DNA of 64,000 bases from Pseudoscleropodium purum (GCA_963969395.1 OZ017798.1:20266173-20330172), one strand, 5' to 3'. Positions 11,041 through 22,300 are shown, numbered from the stretch's first letter. The notes: generated by a model from the sequence alone, not told the origin. Numbers and translations are program-made.

Positions 11041-12790
11041 GGAGGGTTTTTTCTAAGTCTCAAGATGAAGAATCTCAACCGGAGAGTGAGTTTGAATTTT
11101 CTTTATCGCAACTGCCGAATCAGCTATAACTGCTACTGATTTTTTCATTACTACATGGACAATCAAAAAATAAAGCTGGACCATCTCGACTATCAAAACA
11201 ACCTCACGTAGAGAAACGATGGCACGGTCATCTTCAACATGACGCTCAGACATTGGCGATTTTATTGCAAGTTGAATGTGTTGAGTTTAACAACTGTAAA
11301 GTCACATTTAAAGAATATTTTGAAGGTTTAAACAATGAGCAATATTATTGCATAATGAGGCCTATTAAAGGAAGTCGTGGTTATCAATGATGGTTAAAAG
11401 GGCCAGTCAATCATTTAACTAAGACGAATCATATCGATTATGTGGCTACTGCCATTAACACATCTTCAAATTTTAATAGATGAAGTGATATTTCAATTCG
11501 AGTTCTATTTTTTTGTCTCTCTTAGATATATGTTGGGTTTTTAATTTTTCATTTCATAATTGAAGTGATTTCCTACAATAATTTTGTATTTGTAAAATAG
11601 TATGAAAGAAATATTCAAATAGTTTGCTTTTTAGGTGAATTTGAAGTGAATTTTCTTCAAAGATAAAGATAAAGAGATAGTTGTGAGTCAAATAAGTACT
11701 CAATTATTGATGTTGTAGCTTTGAAGGTGAGTTAGGGACTAACTTCACTTATTTATGTAGTTAAAGTGAAGATAAGGTGGAGAAAAAAGTGAACACTATT
11801 CATCTTCTCTTTCGTTGTAAGTTTAGGAAGGACTTGAATGTTTGGAAGCCTATTGTGTTGTGAGTTTGAAAAAATTTTAAACTAAATCTATAGAAGTTGT
11901 ATATTATAGTGTACAATTTCTAAATTGATCTCACTTGCTTAATTTGGAGTTGTAAATCAAAAGTTGTGCTTGTTTGAATGAATGAAAGTTTGTTGTCTTC
12001 AAAATTAAAAAGTAGAGACTTCGACCGACCATAAAAGACGAACAGATTCTTGATTTGCAATGAGACTTGGAAAGAGTGTAGGAAATTATGTTATCTTTTT
12101 ATAAAGATATCACTCATTCTATTTGGAGTTTATATGAGTGATTTGTGAGTGTGAAAGTACATAAGGGTCTACTGTCTTTTTTTTTTTAAAGTCAAAATTT
12201 TAAATGGCCATAGAAGTTAAACAAAATTTTAAAATTACTTGAAATTTTGAAGAGAAGTAAATGTTTGTGTTAGCTTTTCAAAAAGTTATCATTCATCTCA
12301 TTTGAAGTTATGAAAAAATGGCGGCACTCATCCAAAATTTAGCTTGAGAATTAGAGGTTGAAATTAGAGATTGGAGGAAGTTTTGAAGACTTGTATATGT
12401 GTGTAGCTTGTAGCTTTGTAAAATTTGTTGTTGTAGCCAACTTAGGTTACATAAATACCAACCTCATTTTGTATCATGAATGATGAAGTAGGGTCAATTA
12501 TCCACATGGTTGAGACTAGATGACGAAGTAGGATTAATAGCCCACATAGTCGAGATTTGTTTGTTTTCACTATAAAACTTAGTTTTTAAAGTTGGTTACC
12601 AGGATTTTGAAAGTTTAAGAGCCAATCTTTTGGACAATTCAACTCGTGGTCTAGCCGTCCCGTTTTACTCATCCAAAACCATTGGATCTTATCACACATC
12701 TTAAACCTTACATCCATTTAGAGCCAATCAATACATGATAGGTCAACGGGTAGCAATTCGACGACGTTTTAAAAAATTAGATATTCGAAT
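11041..12790 (+). mobile_element. Unclassified repeat F1, plus-strand copy
   Basis: This is the second, inverted copy of the repeat at 905-2,740. The coding end (about 11,060-11,480, plus strand) is broken by stops but reads SQPESEFEFSLSQLPNQ, then KNKAGPSRL and later GYQ, stop, WLKGPVNHLTKTNHIDYVAT. This parallels the 138-residue frame of the other copy. Then come about 1.2 kb of non-coding sequence with two diverged copies of a TATCACTCAT...TTTGGAGTT-type phrase (about 12,100 and 12,290). Similarity runs at least to the GGTCAACGGGTAGCAATTC region near 12,745-12,765. No terminal repeats or target duplication were found, so class and autonomy are unknown. Confidence 0.5.
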
Positions 12791-14752
12791 TCGAAGTAGG
12801 GTGAATCTGCAAGTAATGAGTTTACTTCTATTTTTTACCATTTTATGACTTCCTTCATTCTCAAACCATTTTTTGTCGCAACTAAAATCTCTGTGATTTT
12901 CCGAGGCAAATGCTCTCAATACGATATCATTAGGTTGTACATGCCCAAAATCCTAGAGAAATGAGGCATCAAAATGTGGTGCGTAGCAGACTCAATGTCA
13001 AAATATCTATATACATTTGACATTTAATGTAGAGCAATTCCTAATGTAGGACTTCATGACGTACCCTTAGTAATTTGTAGAGAGCCTAGATTAGCCCACA
13101 ACATAATCACTGACTCAGTTCAAGACTTTGAAGGAAAGGATTATGTATTTATTAGAAATAACTTCTTTTCTAGCATTGGTTTATTTAAAAAGTTAACCAC
13201 TATATACATTTTTGTCACCAAAACAATATAGTATAATTATGTAGGTTTGCTTCTAGAATTAAAGACAATGAAGGATTGGAAAAATTCTCTACAAAGTATC
13301 CTGCAATGGGAAAATGCATAAGAGAAGAGAAATAAGTTACGTTTTTAGAAAAGACAAATGGCTTGTATTCCTAATTTGAGTAATTTCAATCTATGCTTTG
13401 CCTATATACATTTGTTGTGTCCCAATTCCTATGGTGCCTCGAAGGAATGGAATTATGAGAAATTCCATTCCTACTTCTCCCATGCACTTGGAATATACAA
13501 CGCATATAAATGAGGTAGATATAACAGATCAATTGCAGGCATCATATACATGTCAAAGTAGAACGCAGAAATGATGGCATTGTATCTTTGTCTTTTTTCT
13601 AAGCACAATGGTGTCAACATGTACATTTTATACGAAGGCATTTTGTAAGTACATAATTGTAGCTAAACTCCAACGACACACCTACAATTCAAGTCAAATC
13701 TGTATAATACTTTATTACAAAATTGGATTGAACAAGAGATAGACGTTGATGAAGAAGATCAAAGGAGACATTTGCTAACATGGACTTGCAAATACTGCCT
13801 TTGTTTACTTCGCGGTTTAGATCTTTTCACTAATATTGTTGTATCCACAATAGAGCATATCTATGCTTAAACCGTGGTTGCTTTGAAGATTTTCATTATG
13901 GACAAAGAAGCTAAAAAAGTACCCATCATCAACAACCCTAAAACATGTGAAAGTATAATTTTAGTATTCCCTCTACGATTATTTAGGTCATTTTTTGCAT
14001 TTATTTGTTTTTCATCAAAAAAATTTCCACTCTTATTTCTTTTCTTTCATCCTTCATTTTTTTGGGATTTATACCTTTTTTTTCCTCATTGACATCTTCA
14101 ATTTTGTGGAAGTCATTCTATTTATCTATTTTTTCTTTACAAATTTTTTTTCCATTCTTTACAAATTTTCACCATTCTTAAGCTTCTTTGGTTTTTCTCC
14201 AATTATAATTTTTTTCTTCTTTCTTCCTCAAATTTTTATTTGAAAATTACTCATGGAATCTTTTTCATTTAATTAAATACCTTATTTTCATTACTAAGAA
14301 CAACCCTATTTACCTTACTCACTAATTATTTTGGATTTATTTTATAGCTCATTCTAAGATGCTCTTTAGATCAACCAACATACCTTTGGTAATTCCTAGG
14401 GACTCCTCTTCCTACCTCCACCCATTCCATTAAGGTAAATCAACCCATGATGGTTAAATGACCCATGACAAACACCTAGAAAATGACCCATCATGGGTTT
14501 TTTTTAGTTTGTGAGGTTTGAGCCACCATCAATGTCTTACATGATAGTAATGGAGTGATTAGTAATTTCTTTAAGAGCTTCCAACTTTTTAGTGTAAATT
14601 CTTTGTAAGATTTGATTTTATAGGTATTTCATGTTAGAAAATATTATAATTCATCTAGGTGAGTTAGATGAGCATTATGGATTCAGATTTTGTTGGTTAT
14701 GAGGTAGTCCATAGACTCTTTTGGGTCATATTGCATTGAACACTTCAAAAAG
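12791..14752. other. Intergenic, no gene seen; T-rich tract at about 13,985-14,250
   Basis: No recognisable coding sequence. The long T-rich tract gives Phe-rich frames in two registers that have no protein character. A local inverted repeat around AACCCATGATGG (about 14,443) and CATCATGGGTTTT (about 14,488) can fold. A short, weakly coding-like plus-strand piece lies at about 13,720-13,870 and was not identified. Confidence 0.45.
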
Positions 14753-15003
14753 CAAGGTTGATAGGATAGTCGGACATCCGGACGTGGACGCTGTGTCCGC
14801 AGCGTCCGCTGACATTCGCGGACGCCGTCCGCCCTGCCCGCCCTGTCTCGCCTTGTCTGCCCCGCCCTGTCTGCCCCGTCTCGCCCGCCCCGCCCGTTCG
14901 CCTTCTGACGGCGGGAGGGACATTGCGTCTGCTGGCGTCCGTGCAGACGGACGTCCGGGTTACGAACGCCTTTTGAGGCGGACATAGAGATTCGTCAACC
15001 CTA
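14753..15003. mobile_element. GC-rich hAT-type MITE, copy 1 (251 bp)
   Basis: Starts CAAGGTTGATAGG and ends GTCAACCCTA, giving short imperfect terminal inverted repeats (consensus YARGGTTGAC). It is flanked by a perfect 8-bp target duplication TCAAAAAG (14,745-14,752 and 15,004-15,011). Eight-base duplications and YAGGG-type ends are hallmarks of hAT elements. The interior is strikingly GC-rich against AT-rich flanks, built of CGTCCGC/GACGGAC words and CCCTGTCTGCC-like tandem stretches. It is the reverse complement, in diverged form, of the element at 40,831-41,109. It has no transposase capacity; the open frames on both strands reflect the lack of AT-rich stop codons. Confidence 0.88.
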
Positions 15004-15039
15004 TCAAAAAGTAATAGCAAATTTATACTTTATCAAAAA

Positions 15040-15600
15040 AATCAAAAATGATCAATGATCAACTAATCAACAATTTGGTATAAATATGCTCATTCTTTAC
15101 AAAAATAATCCCTATCAACCAAATATTTTCTTTCAAAAGTTTAACAAATTTGATTACTAATACAAGAAGACAGAAGTATAGATACCCTCTTTAAACTCCA
15201 AAAGGAACCACACTACTACAAGACAAGTTAGTGATCAACAAGAATGAAATTTGGTGCGGCTAAGCTCTTTTTACATATAATGAATTCCTCTAAACAAATT
15301 TTCTTTTCTTAAATCTAAACATATCCACCAACTTAAAAATCAAGAAGGAAGTGTTGGTACCTTTTCATTGACCTTGAGAAGATCCATGACACTACAAGAT
15401 AATGATCAACCAAAATAAAATTCACTATGACAAAGATCATTAGATATAAAAATATTTCTTATCAACAAAATTTTTTTTTTCTAAAATATAAACAAGTTCG
15501 ATAACAATGCATTAAGAGAAAATTATTGGTACCTTTTCATTAGCTCCAAGAGGACCTACATTGCTATAGAATAGTAATCAACCAATATTGTATACAAACT
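15040..15600. repeat. Diverged tandem array, about 175-bp unit, about 3 copies
   Basis: Landmark GGTACCTTTTCATT occurs at 15,357 and 15,529 (172 bases apart), with a related GATACCCTCTTTAAACTCC near 15,180. Between landmarks each unit carries ACTACAAGA...TGATCAACAA, a TTTTCTT tract and an ACAAATTTGAT-like segment. An earlier partial unit starts near 15,047. Unit length is in the range of plant satellite monomers, but the copies are few and diverged. Confidence 0.65.
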
Positions 15601-15930
15601 TATTTCCATCTCCATTCATCATTCCAATTAACTAAGTTCATCATTTTCATAATGTATACTTCTAATATTTTAGAACACTGAAAATTATAATTTTCATTTG
15701 AATTCTACATAACCACAAAAATAGGTCTATAATAATAGTTGATAGTAATAGGTCCAAAAATTTACTAAAAATAATGAATTTTGACCAAAATTTTTAGATG
15801 GAATTTCTTTTTAGAAATATTATTAAGTTTTCTAATACTTTTTCAAATTTCTAAGCTCAACACTTACATAATCCCTGCTTAGTGCTCATAGACTTACACT
15901 CATATGCTAAGAAAATAACACCATTGCTAA
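15601..15930. other. AT-rich spacer, nothing recognised
   Basis: No coding, RNA or repeat structure that I can support. Confidence 0.4.
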
Positions 15931-16065
15931 TACTAGAAGAAAACTACAATACAATCAACAAAACCAATCTAATAGTTTTTTGGTTTCTAACACAAAATTC
16001 TCCGTTGGAAACAAAAAAACCATCAGATTGGATTTGTTGATTGCAACACAATTTTCTTTTAGTAT
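15931..16065. mobile_element. Palindromic MITE (about 63-bp arms)
   Basis: The 135 bases fold almost completely on themselves. The left arm begins TACTAGAAGAAAACTACAAT and contains ATCAACAAAACCAATCT. The right arm, reverse complemented, begins TACTAAAAGAAAATTGTGTT and contains ATCAACAAATCCAATCT. The loop lies around AAATTCTCCGTT. Flanking TAA on both sides is a possible 3-bp target duplication. Copia sequence begins exactly at its right edge (16,066), so it sits on the truncation point of that element. Confidence 0.8.
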
Positions 16066-16694
16066 AATTGATGTATTTTTAAGCCATATTGTATTGCTAA
16101 ATCCAATATTACTTTTATAAAATTTAATTTTGCAACAGGCAAAAATATTTCATAGTCATCTATTCCATAAATTTGGGTAAAACCTATTGCAACTAATCAA
16201 ACTTTACATTTAACAATTGTTCTATTGATATGGATTTTGATTTTTAAAATCCATCTAGAACTAATTGGTTTTGATTAGGAAACAGTGAAGTTAATATCCA
16301 AGTTTTATTTTCTCTAAAGAAATACCATCAGCCATAATGCTTCTTACCATTGTTGACTATCTAACCATAATAAAGCTTTTTGTACAGTATTTGGAGGTTT
16401 AAGTAAGGTATTTATCAAATTTACTTGATGTGACATGTGAATATGACAAGGCTTACCTTTTTTAGCTGAACTTTGACTTTGAATGTACTCAAGAAATTGT
16501 CCAATTGGCTAAATATTTCTTTTTGGTCTTACAAGGTGAGAATTGGAACTTAGAGTTTGTAATTGTAAAATAACTTCAACTTCTTCATTCAATAAGTGTT
16601 GTCTATTATCTTCTAAGGATAACTTAGAAAATTGCTCTTTAACATCATTATGTGAAGGTAGATTTTATTGATCTTTTATATTGGTTGAATTCAT

Positions 16695-16946
16695 TTATGG
16701 TAATTGTGCTAGCAAAAGATGTTCCTTTTGATTTGTAATATCAAATTGTAAAGGCATCTTTTGAAAGGAAGAGCTGGTATTTGTATTTGATTGTTCATTA
16801 ATTGGCATAGTAGGAAGAATAGAGAACAAATAAGGATCTATTAATTCTTTTTCTTCATTTTCAACAATGATTTGATAAGTGTAAAAGTTTTCATTAAAAA
16901 TGACATTTTTCAATATGATAATATTTTTATAGCAATTATTCAACAA
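16695..16946 (-). pseudogene. Copia copy 1: integrase C-terminal/linker remnant
   Basis: An 83-residue open piece reads NVIFNENFYTYQIIVENEEKEL, the stretch between integrase and reverse transcriptase. It matches the same region of the larger copy near 31,100-31,270. Upstream, around 17,000-17,400, the minus strand encodes integrase words in broken frames. Confidence 0.6.
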
Positions 16947-17746
16947 ATGGTAAGCTTTTGATTGTTTACAATAACCTAAAGAAATAGCTTCTATTGAATG
17001 AGTCTAATTTTTTTTAGTTTCTTGTTTTACAAGTACATGGGCTTGACTTCCAAATATTTTTAAATAAGATAAATTAGATTGTCTTCCAAACCACATCTCA
17101 AATGGAATTTTATTCTAATTAATGACTTTTGTTGGACTTCTATTTTGTAAGTAATTCGTTGTCAAAAGGACTTCTCCCCAAAATGCTTTAGGTAATTTTG
17201 CATATAATAGCATGGATAGTATTGCTCCTAGTAGTATTATGTTCTTTCTCTTAGACACACCATTTTGCTATGGTATATAGGTAGTTGTATATTTTCTCTT
17301 AATTCCTTTTTGAGAGCAAAAATCTTTAATTTCATGAGATAAATATTCACCTCCTCAATCAGATTTTAATACTTTGATTTTATGGTTGGTTCAATTTTCT
17401 ATAAAGTTCTTGTAGTGTATAAATTTTTCAAAGGCCTTTGATGTTTGTTTCATTAAATAAACAAAATACTATCTAGATAAATTGCCTATGAAGGTTATAA
17501 AGTATCTACAACCTGAAGTTCTGAATGTATTTTAATCTGCAATGGAACATATATGTCTAAATGCATAAGTTCTAATAATTGAATGACTCTAATTGCACCA
17601 ACTTTTGGAATGTTTTGTTTGTATTGTTTACCAACAATAAATTATTGACAAAAAATCATATCATTCTCATTATATCCATTCCTTGAGATATTGTTATCAT
17701 GAAACTATTTAAGTCTATGTTTATTAATATGACCCATTCTTAAGTG

Positions 17747-18165
17747 CTATAAATCAACTTTATTCAATTGTGTAATTGTAGGAATTGCAATTATTTTCTT
17801 GTTAGATATATTAGTATTACCTAACTTGTATAAATCAAGATTTAATTGACAATTGGCTATTGTTTGACCAAATTTATTAATTAATGTCAATTGTCTAGAT
17901 ATAATTTTTATGTTTCCACCTACTTCAATGTCCAATTGTTTTACAAAAAATAGATTTTTAGCAAATTTGGGAACATACAGGACATCGTCAGGTATAAGTT
18001 TTTCATATTCATGAATCTAATATTTACATCACCATGACCTTCAATTTCATATGATGTAAAATCATCACCTAAGTAAAGAAGTTGTTTCTTTTCATATTTC
18101 TTATAATTGGTAAATGCGTCAAATTCATGACAAATGTGATGAGTGGTTCTACTAGCAACATACAA
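17747..18165 (-). pseudogene. Copia copy 1: protease and pre-integrase remnants
   Basis: Two open pieces, 17,941-18,165 and 17,747-17,935, match the larger copy at 32,255-32,452 and 32,062-32,325. The first starts MYVASRTTHHICHEFDAF, the mutated active-site region of the aspartic protease (VDSGA expected). A frameshift separates the two pieces. Confidence 0.65.
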
Positions 18166-18399
18166 GCTTGAAGTTGACTCTCCCTATATTACTAAAGAAG
18201 TTACTACATATAGTTTTATTTGACTTAGTGAATGTATTATTTTGTCTTCAATTATTATTATGCTTAACTTTTTTTATAACTTTTCTAATCCTACAATCTT
18301 TAATCAATAATCAAGTGACGTGGTTTTTTGCAATGGAAATGACTTTTTATATTAAAAGAATCATTTCAAAGTATTTAAAATTTTCACCTTTGTAAATTT

Positions 18400-19117
18400 C
18401 TTACTCAAGTAATTTTTCCTACCATTGTTATAAAAAATTTTGTTTGTGTAAAGGTTGATTGTAATTTGTTATTCCAACTCATGTCCTTTATAAATGTATC
18501 TTCTTGTGTCAAATCTATAATTAATGATTGTATAAATGTACAGTGATACCAAGTTGTCTTCTTAATGAACTAATGAAAATCTTATAACTTGGGGCCATTG
18601 GGGGTAAACTTTACATAAGAGCTAATATAGTTTTTTTATATTCAATAAGACGTCATGCTACAACCAAATTCACTAAGTGAGATCTAAATAAGTGAACATG
18701 TTTTGTAATAATGTCACTTTCTTTCATCTTCAAAGTAAATAATTCATCTTTACAATGCATCTTAATTACTACATCTTGATATTCAAAAGTTCTTGTTAAC
18801 TCTTACCATGCCCAATTTGTACTTGTACAAGATTGAATACGTGAAACAACATTGTTTTCTAAACAATTATTGATGATCTTAAGACATAATAAATCTCTTT
18901 CTTTTCAATGACTAATACTATCTACAATTAAGGCAAGTAAAGTTTGGGATCTTAAAGCAAATTCTATTGCAGTAGGTGCTACCGGAAAATGTTTGACACC
19001 ACTCACTATAGACCACAATTTATTTGTTTTGAAAATCAATGTCACCCTATATTTCTATATATTAAAGTATGTTCTATCAAATTAAGGAACATGATTGATG
19101 TCAACTTTTTGTGACAT
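18400..19117 (-). pseudogene. Copia copy 1: gag remnant
   Basis: From the ATG at 19,117 the minus strand reads MSQKVDINHVP, a stop, then FDRTYFNI and KYRVTLIFKTNKLWSIVSG. This is the start typical of copia Gag and is shared with copy 2 at 33,425. Later words (HVHLFRSHLVNLV; a zinc-knuckle region near 18,320) persist with stops. Confidence 0.65.
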
Positions 19118-19390
19118 GGTTTATATACTAGATTTTTAACTTATTTTGTGTAGAATCTGAATTACTTTTTTATTTCTTTATATCAAAATTTTGATTTTGA
19201 TTGTTGTTGATTCAAATCATCAATATCTTCTTTTAAATATTTTTGAAGTTCATTCTTAATTTTATTTGAAGAAATTTTGGTACCTTTTGAATTCCATAAT
19301 GATATTGAATATATCTTGGTTAACTTTCATGGGGCTTTTGACTTTTGGTGTCATCATTTTCTTACCATGACTAATTTAGCTCTAGTACCA

Positions 19391-19559
19391 TGTGAAAAAA
19401 ATATATTATGTGTATTATATCAAATATTCAAAGGATTAAATTCTTATAATGTTTAGCCAAAAGGCTTTCCTTAATGGTCAGAACTTGTTATCTACAATTA
19501 CAACTATTGAGTTATTGTATAAATCTAGTGTACTATTTATACTCTATATTATGTATCCA
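19391..19559 (-). repeat. Copia copy 1: 5' LTR (169 bp)
   Basis: Begins TGTGAAAAAAATAT and ends ATGTATCCA on the plus strand, so it obeys the TG...CA rule. It is clearly related to the LTRs at 27,361-27,534 and 33,795-33,971, sharing AAATCTAGTGTACTAT and AAAGGCTTTCCTTAAT-type blocks. It lies directly against the primer site. Confidence 0.8.
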
Positions 19560-21477
19560 ATAAGAATATCACAAGATGTTAATTATAATGAGAAAGTAAA
19601 ACATTAGAAGATGAGTTGGATGAGCTGCCAATTTGTCACTTGGGACTCATTTTTTCTCTTATTTTTGCTATTTTCAATGTAGTTTTATATACAAAAAAGC
19701 TCTCAAAAGAGTGTAGAACCAAAATAGATATGTTACATGTCAATATAGTATTTGGTCCTAAACAAAGTATTTGCCTTTAAATAAACCCAAATCCTACATG
19801 TAAATAGTGTAGAAACTCAAGAATTGTATAAGTTATAGATATTTAGTAGAAATTGCCCAAATTGCCTAAATTTTCTTTGCATGTGACAAATTATGTTAAA
19901 TTGGTTTGAAGAAACCTATGTGAAAACCCTCAGTTGATCCATAGAGAGAGGTTTCAGTTTGTCATTTTATTTCACAAAACAGTAGAAATCCTAATTGATA
20001 GTTGACATGTAAAAAAAAAATTCAAGATGGACTAGTGGAGGGCATTTACAACTGGAATACAATGTTTCAAGGTGGAAATTGTGCTAAGAGTCTAATGGCA
20101 AAATTGGTTTGCTGAGATTCTTTTTTATATGAAAGATTCTATGTTCATCAAAATTTTTAAAAAATAGTGGGATTTGATTTTCCTTTTTTGAATGTCTAAA
20201 GTAAGAAAATGAGCTTGTACGTCTTTTGTAAATTTTCATCAGATTTTCCAAAAAAAGTTACTGAATTTTCTAAATAGTTAAAAGGTCCTTTTCAAGTTAG
20301 TCAACCTCTAAAATTCACAATAGGAAATTTGTAGGAATTACAAAAGATGTAATAAGATCTCACTAAAAATTTAACTAACTTTTTTTATATTAATAAGATG
20401 CTCCAACAAGTTTGAAGACAATCCAATAGCCAAAAGTACTAAAGTCACAAGATTTTCAATTACCAACAAATTTAAAGATTACAATGGAGTTGATTGGCAT
20501 TCAAGAAACACATAAAATCAAAATGGGGCCCAAATTAGGTCTTCTTTACTCCCTCATACCTACTAAAGATTGTAGGTAGTTATTTTTCATAGAGAAATCA
20601 AATTCCAAAAGTTGGATTTTAAAACTTTTTTGGTTTTAAATTGGGGCTAGGTTTTGACAAGTTTTTGTCGATAGAAAAAGAATTGGGATTTGAAAAGGTA
20701 AAAATATCCTTATAAAGTCAATGGTACAATTTTTTGGTGATTTGGAGTCTTTTTCTAGAAGCCTTAGAGTTTTGGTTCAACGTACAAAGTCAAAAATGGA
20801 AATTTAGGATGAAAATCTTAAATGATTGGATTATCATGTAGAAAAAGAGAGGTGGTGAGTGACCTTAGAAGAGTAAATAAAGGCACTCATTCTCCTCTCA
20901 ACACACCCTTTGTAGCCATTTTTTAATTTATTAACCTGTTGGTTCATTTAGTTAGATTTTTTGACCATTTCTAGGCAAAGTTGCAAATGTTTTTTTTGGG
21001 AGCATTTTCAATTGCAATTGTTGCTACTTCTACAAACTTTCAAGGACTAAGGGACCCTTTCAAAGTTTACACTACTAGAAATGCACGACAAAAACGATAG
21101 AAATTTTGCTAATTTTTGTTATTTGGGACAATAGAATGATCATTTTGTAACTTTTTGTAAAAATCAACAAAATGGCAAATTCTCTCTGTTGATTTGAATA
21201 GTGCAATGACCAAATCAACAAAATTTTATTGAATTTGGAATCTTTTAAGAATCTTTTTGAAAAATTTGAAATCTTTTGGAATATTTGAGAATCTAAGTAT
21301 AATGATTTAAAAAAAATTAATTATGTAAAATTCAATCTTTTTTCAATTCAGTAGACTTTGGAGTCCATTCTCGCATAGTAGAATAAAAAATTTCAACAAA
21401 AATAGAATTGAGAAAAGTTGTAAATTCAAGCTAACTTTTACTTCAAAAAATCCATTTGTAATTTAGATTCTCCAATC

Positions 21478-21568
21478 AAAAGTTATAGACAAAAATCAGA
21501 GAGGGATAGTTAGGAACATTTATATGGACATTTTCAAACATCCTCTCTGATTTTTGTCCATAACTTTT
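21478..21568. repeat. Inverted repeat inside the CACTA element
   Basis: The arm AAAGTTATAGACAAAAATCA with GAGAGGGAT is mirrored by ATCCTCTCTGATTTTTGTCC with ATAACTTT about 32 bases on, with only two mismatches in 29. A related hairpin occurs at 58,024-58,114. Confidence 0.85.
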
Positions 21569-21741
21569 ATTAGAGGTGAAATTTAATTTGAATTTACCAC
21601 TTTTCTCAATTCTAAGTTTTAAAAAAAAATGTGTTTTACTATGACTAAATGACCTCTGAAGTTTGCTGAAAATACAAAACACATGAAAAAACAATGAAAA
21701 AACTAAATATGTAAAATTCTAGTTCTTGTGTAGTCACTTAA

Positions 21742-21890
21742 ATATTTAGGTGGTTTAGTGGTTGGAACCTTAGACTTCCAAATATGAGGTCCAAGGTTCA
21801 AATCCCCTTGGAGGCACCCGCCCGGGTGGCGGGTGGCCTAAGTGGCCCTACCTGTATAGCCGACTCCAAAGGTGGTTGCCCAGACAAAAA
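21742..21890 (+). mobile_element. tRNA-derived SINE-like unit nested in the CACTA element
   Basis: A box TGGTTTAGTGG (21,751-21,761) and B box GGTTCAAATCC (21,795-21,805) match the pol III internal promoter consensus with tRNA-like spacing of 33 bases. A GC-rich, non-tRNA body follows (CGCCCGGGTGGCGGGTGG and onward), then an A-rich stretch near 21,884. The GC-rich body stands out from the AT-rich CACTA interior. The exact ends and target duplication are not clear. Confidence 0.65.
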
Positions 21891-22300
21891 AAAATTATTT
21901 TAAATGGGCACTGTCCCCCCAAAAAATTTTATTTAAAAATAGAAAATAGAAACTTAATTTAATTTGTTCAAAACAACTGAAAAAATCAACAGATTTCAAT
22001 TTGATTTTGTCCAAAACAACACCTCTAAAATGACGAAATCATTCAACAGATTTGAGTTGAAATTTTTTATTTTGGTCATGAATTTTCCAAGTAGTGTTAC
22101 TAACTCATTTAGTTTGTATTTTTAGATTTGTACTAACTTTTGTAATTGTTTGTACAAGTTTTTGTTGAAGTTTTGTTGGAGTCTTGTTTTTATTTTTATT
22201 TTTGTGCACTAATCCTAGCATGTTCCCCCTCCATACTTTGGCAATGCTATTTAGGGGGGCCTTTAGTGTCATATTTTGTTGAATTTGGTACTAACCAAGA

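Larger units (their letters stand above)
16066..19559 (-). mobile_element. Truncated Ty1/copia retrotransposon, copy 1
   Basis: A minus-strand copia element related along its length to the one at 27,361-33,971. From its 5' end: LTR 19,391-19,559; primer binding site 19,377-19,390 (reads TGGTACTAGAGC, complementary to initiator Met-tRNA with one or two changes); gag from an ATG at 19,117; protease region near 18,150; integrase about 17,760-16,700; and the start of reverse transcriptase to 16,066. The rest of reverse transcriptase, RNase H and the 3' LTR are missing, with the break at the palindromic MITE. Coding frames carry many stops and shifts. The protease motif reads VASRTTHH instead of VDSGATHH, losing the catalytic Asp. 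Not autonomous. Confidence 0.82.
21070..22096. mobile_element. Non-autonomous CACTA (En/Spm-type) element, 1,027 bp
   Basis: Starts CACTACTAGAAATGC and ends TTTTCCAAGTAGTG, whose complement is CACTACTTGGAAAA. It is flanked on both sides by the 3-bp duplication TTA (21,067-21,069 and 22,097-22,099), as expected for CACTA elements. Joining the flanks restores continuity with the other F2 copy (about 42,090). Inside are subterminal repeats (for example ATCAACAAAATGGC/ATCAACAAAATTT near 21,170-21,230) and a long inverted repeat, 21,478-21,507 with 21,540-21,568. A tRNA-derived SINE-like unit lies at about 21,742-21,890. No transposase frame is present, so mobilisation would need a partner in trans. 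Confidence 0.82.
19610..22300 (+). mobile_element. Unclassified repeat F2, plus-strand copy
   Basis: Similar, in opposite orientation, to about 41,950-43,570. Shared blocks include TAGTTTTATATACAAAAAA (19,680), GCCCAAATTGCCTAAAT (19,856), GTGGAGGGCATTTACAACTGG (20,035), AAGATCTCACTAAAA (20,358), CCCAAATTAGGTCTT (20,528) and GGCACTCATTCTCCT (20,882). A frame around 20,010-20,200 corresponds to the 101-residue open frame of the other copy but has a stop. The AATAAAGGCACTCATT...CAACACACCCTTTGTAGCC area looks promoter-like. A CACTA element interrupts the copy at 21,070-22,096. No ends were defined; a long LTR is one possibility. Confidence 0.6.

Noticed and set aside
13874..14243. Phe-rich open frames
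   Set aside because: Translation of a T-rich tract in two registers; low complexity, no start context or conservation.
14440..14505. Terminator-like hairpin with T tract
   Set aside because: Bacterial-type terminators are not expected in plant nuclear DNA; it is an incidental inverted repeat.
14683..15020. Four overlapping open frames on both strands
   Set aside because: They coincide with the GC-rich hAT MITE; absence of stops there is a composition effect and no frame has protein-like features.
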